Of a stretch of 64,000 nucleotides of DNA, positions 34,685-42,436 are shown piece after piece; within the stretch, counting starts at the first letter, position 1, and each line of letters starts with the position of its first letter. Location of the stretch: contig NZ_FNZF01000001.1 of the NCBI RefSeq assembly GCF_900109165.1, forward strand, positions 673,376-737,375, written 5' to 3'. The position numbers and the translations under genes are program-made. The notes beneath the pieces are model-generated. The model saw only the letters and a program-made list of their open reading frames with translations, did not search any database and had not been told where the DNA came from. Source of the DNA: Bhargavaea ginsengi (GTDB taxonomy: Bacteria > Bacillota > Bacilli > Bacillales_A > Planococcaceae).

Positions 34685-35971
34685 ATGCAGATTCATTTAA
34701 CTCAGCGTCAGGAACAACAGCTGATTATGACGACTGAGCTGAGGCAGTCCATCGAACTCCTACAGATGAACCAGATGGAGCTTACTGATTTTTTGCAGGA
34801 ACAAGAGATGGAGAATCCGCTGATTGAACTTGAATATCCGGATACCCGGATGAGCCATTCCAAACAGAATCAACCTGCGGGCGCCCAAGGCCCTGAATGG
34901 ATTGAACAGATTGGATCAGAACCTCAGTTGGGCCGGCGCGAGTTATTGCTTAATCTTGAATTCACATTTCGGGATTCCGACACGATCCGCTTTCTCGCTT
35001 ACCTCATCGGACAACTTGATGACAACGGGTATTTGCAGCTTTCCTCCCAAGACCGCGTGAGCGAAGAAGAATTGAGCAAGGGAATCCGGCTTCTCCAGAA
35101 AGTCGGTCCCCCTGGAATCGGTGCTCGGAATCTTCAGGAGTGCCTGCTGCTTCAACTGGAAAGCCACGACGAAGGTGACCATGCCAAGCGGCTGATCCGT
35201 GACCACTTTGAACTGCTCACCCGCAGGAAATGGAACGACATTGCACGCTCGATGGAGATATCAATGGACAAGGTCAAGGAGGCGGTTGACCAGATTCGAT
35301 CATTGAATCCGAAACCCTGTGAACTGGATGCCTCTCCGCCTCCTCACTATGTGATTCCGGACGTGTGGATCACCCTGGAGCCGAACGGAGACCTGACCTA
35401 CAGGCTCAACGGCCAAGCCCTTCCCCGGATCAGACTGAACACTGACTATTTGCCGCTTATGCATCAGGCGAACGACATTGGCCATTACCTTCAGGACCGT
35501 CATAAACAATACAATTGGCTGCTCAAAAGCCTGGAACAGCGCCAGCAAACCCTATCAAATATCACCCAATTTTTGATGACCCAGCAATCCGCATTCTTCC
35601 GGAAAGGCGAGCTGTTTCTGAAACCGCTTACGATGGGCACTGTTGCGGACGCATTGGATATTCACGAATCAACCGTCAGCCGGACCATCAAAAACAAGAC
35701 CATGCAGACACCGGTCGGGCTTATCAACATGAACGATCTGTTCTCCTCGGCACTGAATTCTTCGGAGCCATCTGCCGCTTCAAGCACTCAAGTCAAATCG
35801 TTGCTGAAGGATTATGTGTTAAAAGAGAATAAAGCAAAGCCCCTGTCAGACCAGAAGCTGTCCGATTTGATCAAGAGTGAACACGGCATTAGCGTCTCCA
35901 GGAGGACGGTCGCAAAGTATAGGGAAGAACTGGACATCCCGAGTTCGGGCGGAAGGAAGGAGATCGGATGA
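34685..35971 (+). CDS. rpoN: RNA polymerase sigma-54 factor
   Basis: 428 residues from ATG 34685, about 7 nt after GAGGTG; GTG 34670 is unsupported. Region I is Gln/Leu-rich (LTQRQEQQLIMTTELRQSIELLQ). The core-binding domain covers about 100-280. The -12 recognition helix-turn-helix is near residues 310-345 (VADALDIHESTVSRTIKNK), and the RpoN box SRRTVAKYRE contacts the -24 element near the C-terminus. It is somewhat short but complete. B. subtilis sigL sits elsewhere; here the gene lies beside a sigma-54 activator and a sigma-54 promoter. Confidence 0.97.
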   Translation: MQIHLTQRQEQQLIMTTELRQSIELLQMNQMELTDFLQEQEMENPLIELEYPDTRMSHSKQNQPAGAQGPEWIEQIGSEPQLGRRELLLNLEFTFRDSDTIRFLAYLIGQLDDNGYLQLSSQDRVSEEELSKGIRLLQKVGPPGIGARNLQECLLLQLESHDEGDHAKRLIRDHFELLTRRKWNDIARSMEISMDKVKEAVDQIRSLNPKPCELDASPPPHYVIPDVWITLEPNGDLTYRLNGQALPRIRLNTDYLPLMHQANDIGHYLQDRHKQYNWLLKSLEQRQQTLSNITQFLMTQQSAFFRKGELFLKPLTMGTVADALDIHESTVSRTIKNKTMQTPVGLINMNDLFSSALNSSEPSAASSTQVKSLLKDYVLKENKAKPLSDQKLSDLIKSEHGISVSRRTVAKYREELDIPSSGGRKEIG

Positions 35972-35984
35972 TGCTTTATCCAAA

Positions 35985-36022
35985 AAGAGACGTTGTGGAC
36001 TGCCTTGTCCACAACGTCTCTT
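35985..36022. terminator. Bidirectional terminator between rpoN and the MFS gene
   Basis: AAAGAGACGTTGTGGAC / GTCCACAACGTCTCTTT with loop TGCCTT, a perfect 17-bp stem serving two convergent genes. Confidence 0.92.
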
Positions 36023-36026
36023 TGAC

Positions 36027-37283
36027 TTATTCCTGTTGCCCCGCAGGCTCCCCTGCTTTCACCAGATCCTGATTCCGTCCCATCAGAATGGCCAACACGA
36101 TAATCAACACGCCTGTTCCTAGAAGCAGCCATTCGATCCGGACCACGTCTGCCAACGGGCCGAAGACCAGCATGCTGAGTGGCATCATCGAGGTGGAGAT
36201 CATGCCCAGCACGCCGAACACCCGCCCAAGATAATCTTCTTCAACCTTTTCCTGCAACAGCGTCATGGCCGGTGTGTTGAAGATTGGCATGGCGCCTCCG
36301 AAGAGTGCCATGAAGGCGAGATAGATCCAGAAGACCTGGACAAGTCCAAGGCCGAGTGTGCAGATGCCCATGATGATGCTGGCAAAACCGAGCGTCCTAA
36401 TCCGGTTACGGAATCCGCCCCACGAAGCAATGATGCCTCCGCCTGCCATCATGCCGACGGAAAAGGCAATCTCAATGGCGGTCAGACGCCAGATATCGTC
36501 TCCGAAGCTTCTCGTCACCTGGAGCGGTGTCAGAAACGCCGCCGGCGCCATCAGGACGAAGAAGACCGCGAAAAAGAAGAAGAACTTCTTCAGGAATGCA
36601 TGTTCACCGATGTAGCGGAGTCCTTCCCGGAAATCGCTGAGGTAGCTCGTCTCCTGCTTGTTGGCAGCCTTTTCGTGTACGGCCACTTTGACGAAGAGCA
36701 GCAGTGTGAGGATCGCAATCGCCGCAGTCACCACATCAATGAAGAAGATGACTTCGATTGAGGCCATCGCGAGGAGAGCGGCGCTGACCATCGGGGAGAC
36801 GAACATGATGATTGCCTGGATGCTGCCGTTAATTCCGTTCACCTGTGTCAGCTTCTCTTTCGGAACGATCTGCGGAAGGATTGCACCGACAGCAGGCGTT
36901 TGGATACCTGTACCCAAAGCCCGTATGGCTGCCATGAGGAACAGCAGCCAGATCGCGTCATAGCCCATCAGGAAGAGAATGGCCAGAATCAGCGTCGACA
37001 GCGCGATCAGACCATCCGCCAAGATGATCAGGATCTTCCGGTTATACCGGTCCGCCCAAACCCCTGCCACCGGCGACAGAAGGAACGTCGGGATAAATCC
37101 GCAAATGATGTACAGCGTCATCATCATCCCCGATTTCGTCTCCAGCGTGATATGCCACATGATCGCATACTGCACGAGCGACGAGCCGAACAGTGAGATC
37201 GTCTGGCTGCTTAAGAACAGCACAATGTTTCTTAGCCAATTCTCCTTGGCATTAATAACCGAATTCATCGTTTTCCCACTCAT
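36027..37283 (-). CDS. MFS efflux transporter (macrolide-efflux type)
   Basis: 418 residues with 12 membrane segments and the MFS motif A-like loop GVWADRYNRKILIILAD after helix 2. N-terminal SSQTISLFGSSLVQYAIMWHI is typical of the MFS_3/MefA-like group that exports macrolides and other lipophilic compounds. The natural substrate is unknown. ATG 37283 and ATG 37268 are both possible and neither has a strong ribosome site, which fits control by the structured leader upstream (promoter 37505-37533, mini-ORF, terminator hairpin 37323-37350). Confidence 0.88.
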   Translation of the reverse strand: MSGKTMNSVINAKENWLRNIVLFLSSQTISLFGSSLVQYAIMWHITLETKSGMMMTLYIICGFIPTFLLSPVAGVWADRYNRKILIILADGLIALSTLILAILFLMGYDAIWLLFLMAAIRALGTGIQTPAVGAILPQIVPKEKLTQVNGINGSIQAIIMFVSPMVSAALLAMASIEVIFFIDVVTAAIAILTLLLFVKVAVHEKAANKQETSYLSDFREGLRYIGEHAFLKKFFFFFAVFFVLMAPAAFLTPLQVTRSFGDDIWRLTAIEIAFSVGMMAGGGIIASWGGFRNRIRTLGFASIIMGICTLGLGLVQVFWIYLAFMALFGGAMPIFNTPAMTLLQEKVEEDYLGRVFGVLGMISTSMMPLSMLVFGPLADVVRIEWLLLGTGVLIIVLAILMGRNQDLVKAGEPAGQQE

Positions 37284-37322
37284 TTCTATTCATTTTTGTT
37301 TGGGAAGTCCGGTTTGAAAACA

Positions 37323-37350
37323 CAAAAAAGAGGCGGCATTCGCCCCTCTT
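37323..37350 (-). terminator. Attenuator-type terminator in the MFS leader
   Basis: On the minus strand AGAGG-GGC / GCC-g-CCTCT with loop GAAT, followed by TTTTTTGTG, 40 bp before the MFS start and downstream of the MFS promoter. Position within the leader rather than after a gene suggests conditional termination. Confidence 0.6.
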
Positions 37351-37428
37351 CTTTGCTTAACCCACTATCAGGTTTCCAAAAGACAGACCGATCCCGTTAC
37401 TCTGCCTGGAGCAGAGCTTCCATCATAT

Positions 37429-37473
37429 TCAGTTGAATGGAAAACGGAAACGCAATTTCATTGATGCGGTCAA
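37429..37473 (-). CDS. Possible 14-residue leader peptide of the MFS gene
   Basis: AGGAGG (37482-37487) is followed 8 nt later by TTG 37473, which opens MTASMKLRFRFPFN and a stop. In another frame the same RNA encodes the more protein-like VDRINEIAFPFSIQL to a stop at 37397, but without a standard start. Either reading would place translation just ahead of the terminator hairpin, as in drug-inducible leaders. Confidence 0.35.
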   Translation of the reverse strand: MTASMKLRFRFPFN

Positions 37474-37504
37474 CGTGGAAACCTCCTGTGTGTGTAGTTT
37501 TATT

Positions 37505-37533
37505 AGGATAACCGATGAGGCCGGGTTAGGCAA
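37505..37533 (-). promoter_or_regulatory. SigA-type promoter of the MFS leader
   Basis: TTGCCT (37533-37528), 17-bp spacer, TATCCT (37510-37505) on the minus strand, giving a leader of about 215 nt. Confidence 0.5.
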
Positions 37534-37546
37534 TTAGTTTTGCAAC

Positions 37547-37574
37547 AAAAAAGAAGCACCTTTTAAAGTGCTCC
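37547..37574 (-). terminator. Terminator of the tctCBA-DASS operon
   Basis: AGCAC / GTGCT stem with an 8-base loop, followed on the minus strand by TCTTTTTTG, about 65 bp after the DASS stop. Confidence 0.65.
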
Positions 37575-37592
37575 TAGAAAAGCCTCACCCAG

Positions 37593-37624
37593 GGTAACCA
37601 CCCAATTCCCCAAGGTAATCACTC
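37593..37624 (+). repeat. 21-bp-period repeat, core GGTAACCACTC (two units)
   Basis: GGTAACCACCC at 37593 and GGTAATCACTC at 37614, exactly 21 bp apart, just after the DASS gene. Confidence 0.7.
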
Positions 37625-37636
37625 GCCCTGCTCCCC

Positions 37637-39040
37637 CTACCAATACCAAACCGCCGCCACAATCGAGATCACCGTAAACAGCCCGCTAAATGCCGCCCCG
37701 ATCACGTACTGCTCGCGCTTTTCGATTACTTTCGTTTCGAAGGCCAGGTAGGTCGGGATGGAGTGGATCGGCAGTACGAGCATGCTGCCGACAATCAGAA
37801 TCACGAGGAATGCGAGCTGCACCGGTTCGATGCCGATGAGTTCGGAGTACGAGATGACAATGGGGAAAATGACGACGAGTGCACCGGACGGAATAATAAA
37901 GAAAAAGCGCAGGACGAAGACGATCAGAGCAATGACCGACACCTTCACGACAACGCCTGCGCCTTCCGGGATCAGTCCTGTCAGCAGACCTGCCAGCGCA
38001 TCGGCGGTGCCGTTTTCCGCCAGGATCAGTCCAAGTGAAAACGCCGCTCCGAGCATGAGAAAGGTTTCCCAGTCGTATTGGCGCACCGTCTGATTGGTGA
38101 TCAGGCCCAATTTCGGCAGGGCGAACAGCGCAATCAGGATGATCGGCGGGACGATGAGGGGCACTTTCCCTTCATCGAGGAACATCCATGCAAGGATCAT
38201 CAAAATGAATCCGGCCATGACGATCCAGAACCGGGCGCCAAGCGGTTTCCGCTCTTCTTCCAAGGAATCCGCCTCCGCCGCCACCTTCGCCTCAAGCCCT
38301 GCTTCGGGGACACTCCGCTTCAGGTACTGCCACATAAACAGCACCATCGCGACCGCTCCGATCCAGAGCGGCGGGGCGACTTTGGCGAACCATTCCAGCC
38401 AGGTGAGTTCGGCGACGCCGTAGTCTTTCAGCAGCTGGTGGGCCAAGATCGGGAAGCCCCCGCCGGTAAAGACGATCATTGTGGCGTTCTGGTTCACCAT
38501 TCCAATCAGGAACAGGCTGTATTTATGGAAAAGGCTCCTGTGCGGATAGCCGTATAAGCTGTTGATGCGGGCCATGAGCGGCTCCATGATCTTATAGCGG
38601 GCGGCGGCGGATGGCAGGAAGATCGGCAACGCCAGGATAAATGCCGGGAGTCCCGCGATGATTGCCGCCGGTCCGCCCTTACTCAGTTTGATCAGGATCT
38701 TCGCGATTACCTGGTCGACTTCCGCCGCGACGAGCGCTTTGCTCAGAAGCGACAGAACGAGCACGAAATACAAGGCAGGCGACAAAAAACCGCGCAGGGT
38801 GTCTTCGACCGTTTCCGCCAGTCCGAAAAGAAACATCAGCGCCAGAAGCAGCAGGCTCGCCGCCCCGCTCGGAATGGGGGCCGCGATCCAGAAATACACC
38901 GCGATGATCAGAAGAAGGAGCGTCATCTGCTGTTCTCCGCTGAACCCGCTCAAAAAAGCGGGCTGAATGACTCCCGCAAAGAGGATCATCAGCCCGATGG
39001 CGAGCAGCAGCGCCGCCCTTCTGTTCAATAATGCGTTCAC
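37637..39040 (-). CDS. DASS/SLC13-family anion permease
   Basis: 467 residues with about 12 hydrophobic segments. SLC13-type features are the paired hairpin and tip motifs: GMVNQNATMIVFTGGGFPI in the first half and VLPIHSIPTYLAFE in the second. It is a sodium-coupled dicarboxylate, tricarboxylate or sulfate-type carrier. The GTG start overlaps the tctA stop by 4 nt (GTGA), so it is translationally coupled to a complete tripartite transporter, which is unusual. It may act as exporter, as a second route for the same acid, or on a related acid. Confidence 0.87.
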   Translation of the reverse strand: MNALLNRRAALLLAIGLMILFAGVIQPAFLSGFSGEQQMTLLLLIIAVYFWIAAPIPSGAASLLLLALMFLFGLAETVEDTLRGFLSPALYFVLVLSLLSKALVAAEVDQVIAKILIKLSKGGPAAIIAGLPAFILALPIFLPSAAARYKIMEPLMARINSLYGYPHRSLFHKYSLFLIGMVNQNATMIVFTGGGFPILAHQLLKDYGVAELTWLEWFAKVAPPLWIGAVAMVLFMWQYLKRSVPEAGLEAKVAAEADSLEEERKPLGARFWIVMAGFILMILAWMFLDEGKVPLIVPPIILIALFALPKLGLITNQTVRQYDWETFLMLGAAFSLGLILAENGTADALAGLLTGLIPEGAGVVVKVSVIALIVFVLRFFFIIPSGALVVIFPIVISYSELIGIEPVQLAFLVILIVGSMLVLPIHSIPTYLAFETKVIEKREQYVIGAAFSGLFTVISIVAAVWYW

Positions 39041-40539
39041 GCTTCCGTCGCTTTGTCTTTGTTTTTGCGAAGCTGTTTAACGAGCGGGAAGACAAACGAC
39101 AGCAGTGCAAGGAAAAGCAGGCTGAGGGCAATCTTGTCGTCCAGGAAGATGGACAGGCTGCCATTCGAAATCGTCAGTGCCTGCCGCAGCGACTGTTCGA
39201 GCATCCCGCCCAAGATGAATGCCAGGATAAACGGCGGTGCCGGGAACGAGAAGAGCCTCATCAGAAACCCGATCACACCGAACAAGAGCAGCATGTACAG
39301 GTCAAATGTGTTGAAGCTGATTGCGTACACACCGATCATACTGAAAACAATAACGAGTGAAATCAGCAGCGGACGCGGGATCTTGAGGATCTTCGCGAAG
39401 TACGGGATCAGCGGCAGGTTGATGATCAGCAGGAAGATGTTTCCGATGTACATCGATGCGATGACACCCCAGAAAATCTCCGGCCGGTCAGTCATGAGCA
39501 TCGGGCCCGGCTGGACGCCAAGGACGAGGAACGCGCCGAGCATGACAGCGGTCGTTCCGGATCCCGGAATTCCGAGGCTCAGGAGCGGAACAAAGGCACC
39601 GCTTGTCGCGGCGTTGTTCGCCGTCTCGGGAGCGGCCAGCCCCTTGACGGACCCTTTTCCGAACTCCTCAGGATTTTTCGAAAGCCGCTTTTCAAAGATG
39701 TACGAGATAAACGATGCGATGGTCGCACCCGCCCCCGGGAGCACACCGAGGATAAAGCCGAGGAATGAGTGGCGCGTCATCGGTCCGCTCATATCCTTCA
39801 GGTCTTTTTTATCCAGCTTCAGGCTGCCGATGTTGTGTGTGTCGCCGATCGACTTATCTTTTCTGCTCAAAACAAGTGAACATACTTCCGCAATCGCGAA
39901 CAGACCGAGCGCGATAACGAGGAAGTCGAGTCCTTCTAGCAAGTTCATGTTGCCGAATGTGTATCGCTGCGTCCCTGTCTGGGCATCGATGCCGATTGTG
40001 ACAACCATGAAGCCGGCAACAGCAGAAATAAGCGCTTTGATCGTCGAGCCCTCAGACAGGCTGGCAATGGCAGTGAGGCCGAGCAGCATCAGTGCGAAGT
40101 ATGCGGCCGGTCCAAATGAGACAGCCACACTCGACAGCGCCGGTGCCAGAAGCATGAGCAGGACGACCGAAACCGTACCGCCGGTGAACGAAGCGATCGC
40201 CGCGATGGCAAGCGCCTTTCCGGCCTTTCCCTGCTGCGCCATCGGATAACCGTCGAACGATGTTGCAACTGCACCGGAGACACCCGGTGCATTCAGGAGG
40301 ATCGACGAGGTCGATCCCCCGAAGATGGCGCCGTAGTAGACACCCGCCATCATGATGAGTGCCGTCGCCGGTTCCATCCCGAATGTCATCGGGATCATGA
40401 CGGCGATGGCGCTGATCGGGCCAAGGCCCGGAAGCATTCCGATGATCGTCCCGACAAAAACCCCCAGGATGACAAACAGGATTGCCTCAAGACTGAACGC
40501 AGTCTGAAAGCCTGTGATGATTCCATCTAAAGAACCCAT
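39037..40539 (-). CDS. tctA: Tripartite tricarboxylate transporter, large permease TctA
   Basis: 500 residues with about 12 helices. TctA signatures include GMLPGLGPISAIAVMIPMTF near the N-terminus, NAPGVSGAVATSFDGYPMA and GVLPGAGATIASFISYIFEKR, and GIPGSGTTAVMLGAF. It is the channel subunit for citrate or related carboxylates captured by TctC. ATG 40539 has AGGAGG and lies 13 bp after tctB. Confidence 0.95.
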   Translation of the reverse strand: MGSLDGIITGFQTAFSLEAILFVILGVFVGTIIGMLPGLGPISAIAVMIPMTFGMEPATALIMMAGVYYGAIFGGSTSSILLNAPGVSGAVATSFDGYPMAQQGKAGKALAIAAIASFTGGTVSVVLLMLLAPALSSVAVSFGPAAYFALMLLGLTAIASLSEGSTIKALISAVAGFMVVTIGIDAQTGTQRYTFGNMNLLEGLDFLVIALGLFAIAEVCSLVLSRKDKSIGDTHNIGSLKLDKKDLKDMSGPMTRHSFLGFILGVLPGAGATIASFISYIFEKRLSKNPEEFGKGSVKGLAAPETANNAATSGAFVPLLSLGIPGSGTTAVMLGAFLVLGVQPGPMLMTDRPEIFWGVIASMYIGNIFLLIINLPLIPYFAKILKIPRPLLISLVIVFSMIGVYAISFNTFDLYMLLLFGVIGFLMRLFSFPAPPFILAFILGGMLEQSLRQALTISNGSLSIFLDDKIALSLLFLALLSFVFPLVKQLRKNKDKATEA

Positions 40540-40552
40540 AGTAACCTCCTAA

Positions 40553-41011
40553 TTAGAACGGCAGAACCCCGCTCGGCAGCGTGATGCTGAGCAGTTCCGT
40601 GAACATAAAGTAAAGGACGAGCGGGAACACGACCGCTGTGATGCCGCTTGCGACGTGATTCCTGTACCCGAGGAAGAACGAACAGAAGAAGATGAACAGC
40701 GCCGTCGTAAGGACAAAGCCGATCACTTCAAGAAGCAGGATGTACGCCAAGATCAATCCGGCGACACCGAGGAGCATGCCGATCTCTTTTTTCGGAATGT
40801 CGCGCCTCTTTTTCTGCTCTTCCGTTTCGGAATCTTTTGCGAAGAACAGGAAAATGGACAGGACAATCAGCAGCACGCCCAATGTTTTGGGCAGGACGTC
40901 GGCATCGACGATCGCGTATGGATAGCTGGGGATGCGAAACGCACCGAACAGATACAGCGCACCGATTGCGACAAGGACGAGGCTGACTTTCTGATTCATC
41001 GTTTTAAGCAT
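40553..41011 (-). CDS. tctB: Tripartite tricarboxylate transporter, small permease TctB
   Basis: 152 residues from ATG 41011, behind AGGAGATG. It has four hydrophobic helices with a charged cytoplasmic loop (AKDSETEEQKKRRDIPKKE). It is the small membrane subunit of the TctABC importer. An in-frame extension to 41050 runs into the intergenic hairpin region and is rejected. Confidence 0.88.
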   Translation of the reverse strand: MLKTMNQKVSLVLVAIGALYLFGAFRIPSYPYAIVDADVLPKTLGVLLIVLSIFLFFAKDSETEEQKKRRDIPKKEIGMLLGVAGLILAYILLLEVIGFVLTTALFIFFCSFFLGYRNHVASGITAVVFPLVLYFMFTELLSITLPSGVLPF

Positions 41012-41070
41012 GGGAACATCTCCTGTGATGCTGTATTGATGGTTCGTCATTTTTCGCGCCCAAGATGGAT

Positions 41071-41106
41071 GGAACCCCCCGCCTCTTTTCAGAAGCCGGG
41101 GGTTCC
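41071..41106 (-). promoter_or_regulatory. Strong hairpin between tctC and tctB
   Basis: GGAACCCCC / GGGGGTTCC with an 18-base inner loop that can pair further. No U tract follows, so it fits mRNA 3'-end protection or partial read-through, raising the receptor over the membrane subunits. Confidence 0.65.
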
Positions 41107-41174
41107 GGGATCTTGAACTTTTTCGGAAGACGGGCGGAGCCGGTCATTCCAGGGTAGTTCGTCAGGCAGCCTGC

Positions 41175-42188
41175 TTACTTCGCAAGGCCGAGCTCGTCGA
41201 GGAGTGTCTGGATCTCTTCGCGCTGCTCATCGAGGAACGTTTTATACTCTTCGCTATCGAGGTACATTTCGTTCCAGCCAAACTGCTCGCGGATTTCTCC
41301 GAATGCTTCGGAGTCGCTGAGTTCCTTGAATTTCTCTTCGTAGTACTCGATGGCAGCCGGTTCCATGTCTGCAGGACCGAAGAAGCCTCTCCAGTTGATG
41401 AAGGTTTCATCGATTCCCTGTTCCTTGGCAGTCGGGAAGTCTTCGAGGACTTCGCCTTCCAGGCGCTCTTCGGATGTGACGCCAAGTACGCGGACCTTGC
41501 CGGCCTTTACCTGCTCGACCGTTTCGGCAACACCTGTGGAGTAGACATCCACACTGCCGTTCAGCAGCTGTGTCATGCCGCCCGCATCCTGTGCGGAAAC
41601 GTACTTGATCTTCGTAATGTCAACGCCTGCAGCCTTGGCGATCTGGACAAATTGCATATGGTCCATCGAGCCAGGGGACGACGTGCCGACAACGGTTACG
41701 CTTGTCGGGTCTTTCTTCATGTCTTCAAACAGTTCGTTCAGGTCCTGCCACTTTGCGTCTTCGCGCACCGCGAATGCCGCATAGTCCGCGATGACGTTCG
41801 CGATCGGCGTGAAGTCTTCGTGGTCATATTCGGACTGCCCGTTCAGCGGGATGAAGATCATCGGAGGCGATGTGACAAACAGCTTGTGCGGGTTGCCTTC
41901 ATAGTTGGCGATGTACGACCAGCCGACAGCTCCCCCGCCGCCTTCCTTGTTCGTGACGCCGATTTTACCGTCAATGATTTCTTCTTCCTGAAGGACTTTC
42001 GCCGCCATTCGGGCAGTTGTATCCCATCCGCCGCCTGCGCCAGCAGGAGCGACAATTTCGATGGATTCGGACGGCGTGAATTCTCCGCCGTCTCCGGCAT
42101 TGGCAGTTTCGGACGCACCGTCATCGCTGCCGCAAGCGGCCAGCATCATGGACAAGCCCAGTGCAGCGGGCAGTAGGAATTTCTTCAA
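41175..42188 (-). CDS. tctC: Tripartite tricarboxylate receptor lipoprotein TctC
   Basis: 337 residues from TTG 42188, 8 nt after GGGGGAAC. It has a lipoprotein signal MKKFLLPAALGLSMML with lipobox LAACG. The Bug/TctC fold shows IEIVAPAGAGGGWDTTAR (carboxylate-binding loop), GTSSPGSMDHMQFVQ and VLGVTSEERL. Anchored receptor for a di- or tricarboxylate. First gene of tctC-B-A-DASS; the CitAB-type two-component genes lie directly upstream on the same strand, and a cre-like box precedes it. Confidence 0.94.
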   Translation of the reverse strand: MKKFLLPAALGLSMMLAACGSDDGASETANAGDGGEFTPSESIEIVAPAGAGGGWDTTARMAAKVLQEEEIIDGKIGVTNKEGGGGAVGWSYIANYEGNPHKLFVTSPPMIFIPLNGQSEYDHEDFTPIANVIADYAAFAVREDAKWQDLNELFEDMKKDPTSVTVVGTSSPGSMDHMQFVQIAKAAGVDITKIKYVSAQDAGGMTQLLNGSVDVYSTGVAETVEQVKAGKVRVLGVTSEERLEGEVLEDFPTAKEQGIDETFINWRGFFGPADMEPAAIEYYEEKFKELSDSEAFGEIREQFGWNEMYLDSEEYKTFLDEQREEIQTLLDELGLAK

Positions 42189-42260
42189 TGGTGGTTCCCC
42201 CTTCGTTTATACGAATTTCTTCAATGACATAGTTTTCAGTTTAGTAGCCCAATTGCGTAC

Positions 42261-42274
42261 TGTAAACGTTTGCA
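42261..42274. promoter_or_regulatory. cre-like box before tctC
   Basis: TGTAAACGTTTGCA matches 13 of 14 positions of TGWAANCGNTNWCA, 73 bp before the tctC start. Confidence 0.6.
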
Positions 42275-42352
42275 AATTAAAGGGCGTTTTGTTCATTGTG
42301 TTCACGAGGTTAAGTACAGTTCAAACCTAGGAGCCCATATTCGTACCCTATT

Positions 42353-42405
42353 GGTAACCACTCCATGCGCCGGGGTAACCACTCGCCCGCCCGATGTAAT
42401 CACTC
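42353..42405 (+). repeat. 21-bp-period repeat, core GGTAACCACTC (three units)
   Basis: Cores GGTAACCACTC at 42353 and 42374 and TGTAATCACTC at 42395, spaced exactly 21 bp. The 10-base spacers are unrelated. It lies between the tctC promoter region and the terminator of the two-component operon. Confidence 0.75.
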
Positions 42406-42408
42406 ATC

Positions 42409-42436
42409 AAAAAAACGCCGCTCCGGGGCGGCGTTT
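42409..42436 (-). terminator. Terminator of the two-component operon
   Basis: AACGCCGC / GCGGCGTT stem followed on the minus strand by TTTTTTTG; it begins at the response-regulator stop codon. Confidence 0.88.

Larger units (their letters stand above)
37284..37636. other. Non-coding region 353 bp: MFS leader plus end of the tct operon
   Basis: From right to left: GGTAACC-type repeats, terminator of the DASS/tct operon, promoter of the MFS gene, AGGAGG with a mini-ORF, hairpin CTCTGC-tcca-GGCAGAG, a 9-bp complement (AGGTTTCCA near 37475-37483 and TGGAAACCT near 37371-37379) able to mask the mini-ORF ribosome site, and the terminator-like hairpin. Confidence 0.6.

Noticed and set aside
37593-42405. 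Short spaced repeats considered as a CRISPR array
   Set aside because: Units are 11 bp with 10-bp spacers and only two or three copies, with no cas genes; not a CRISPR layout.
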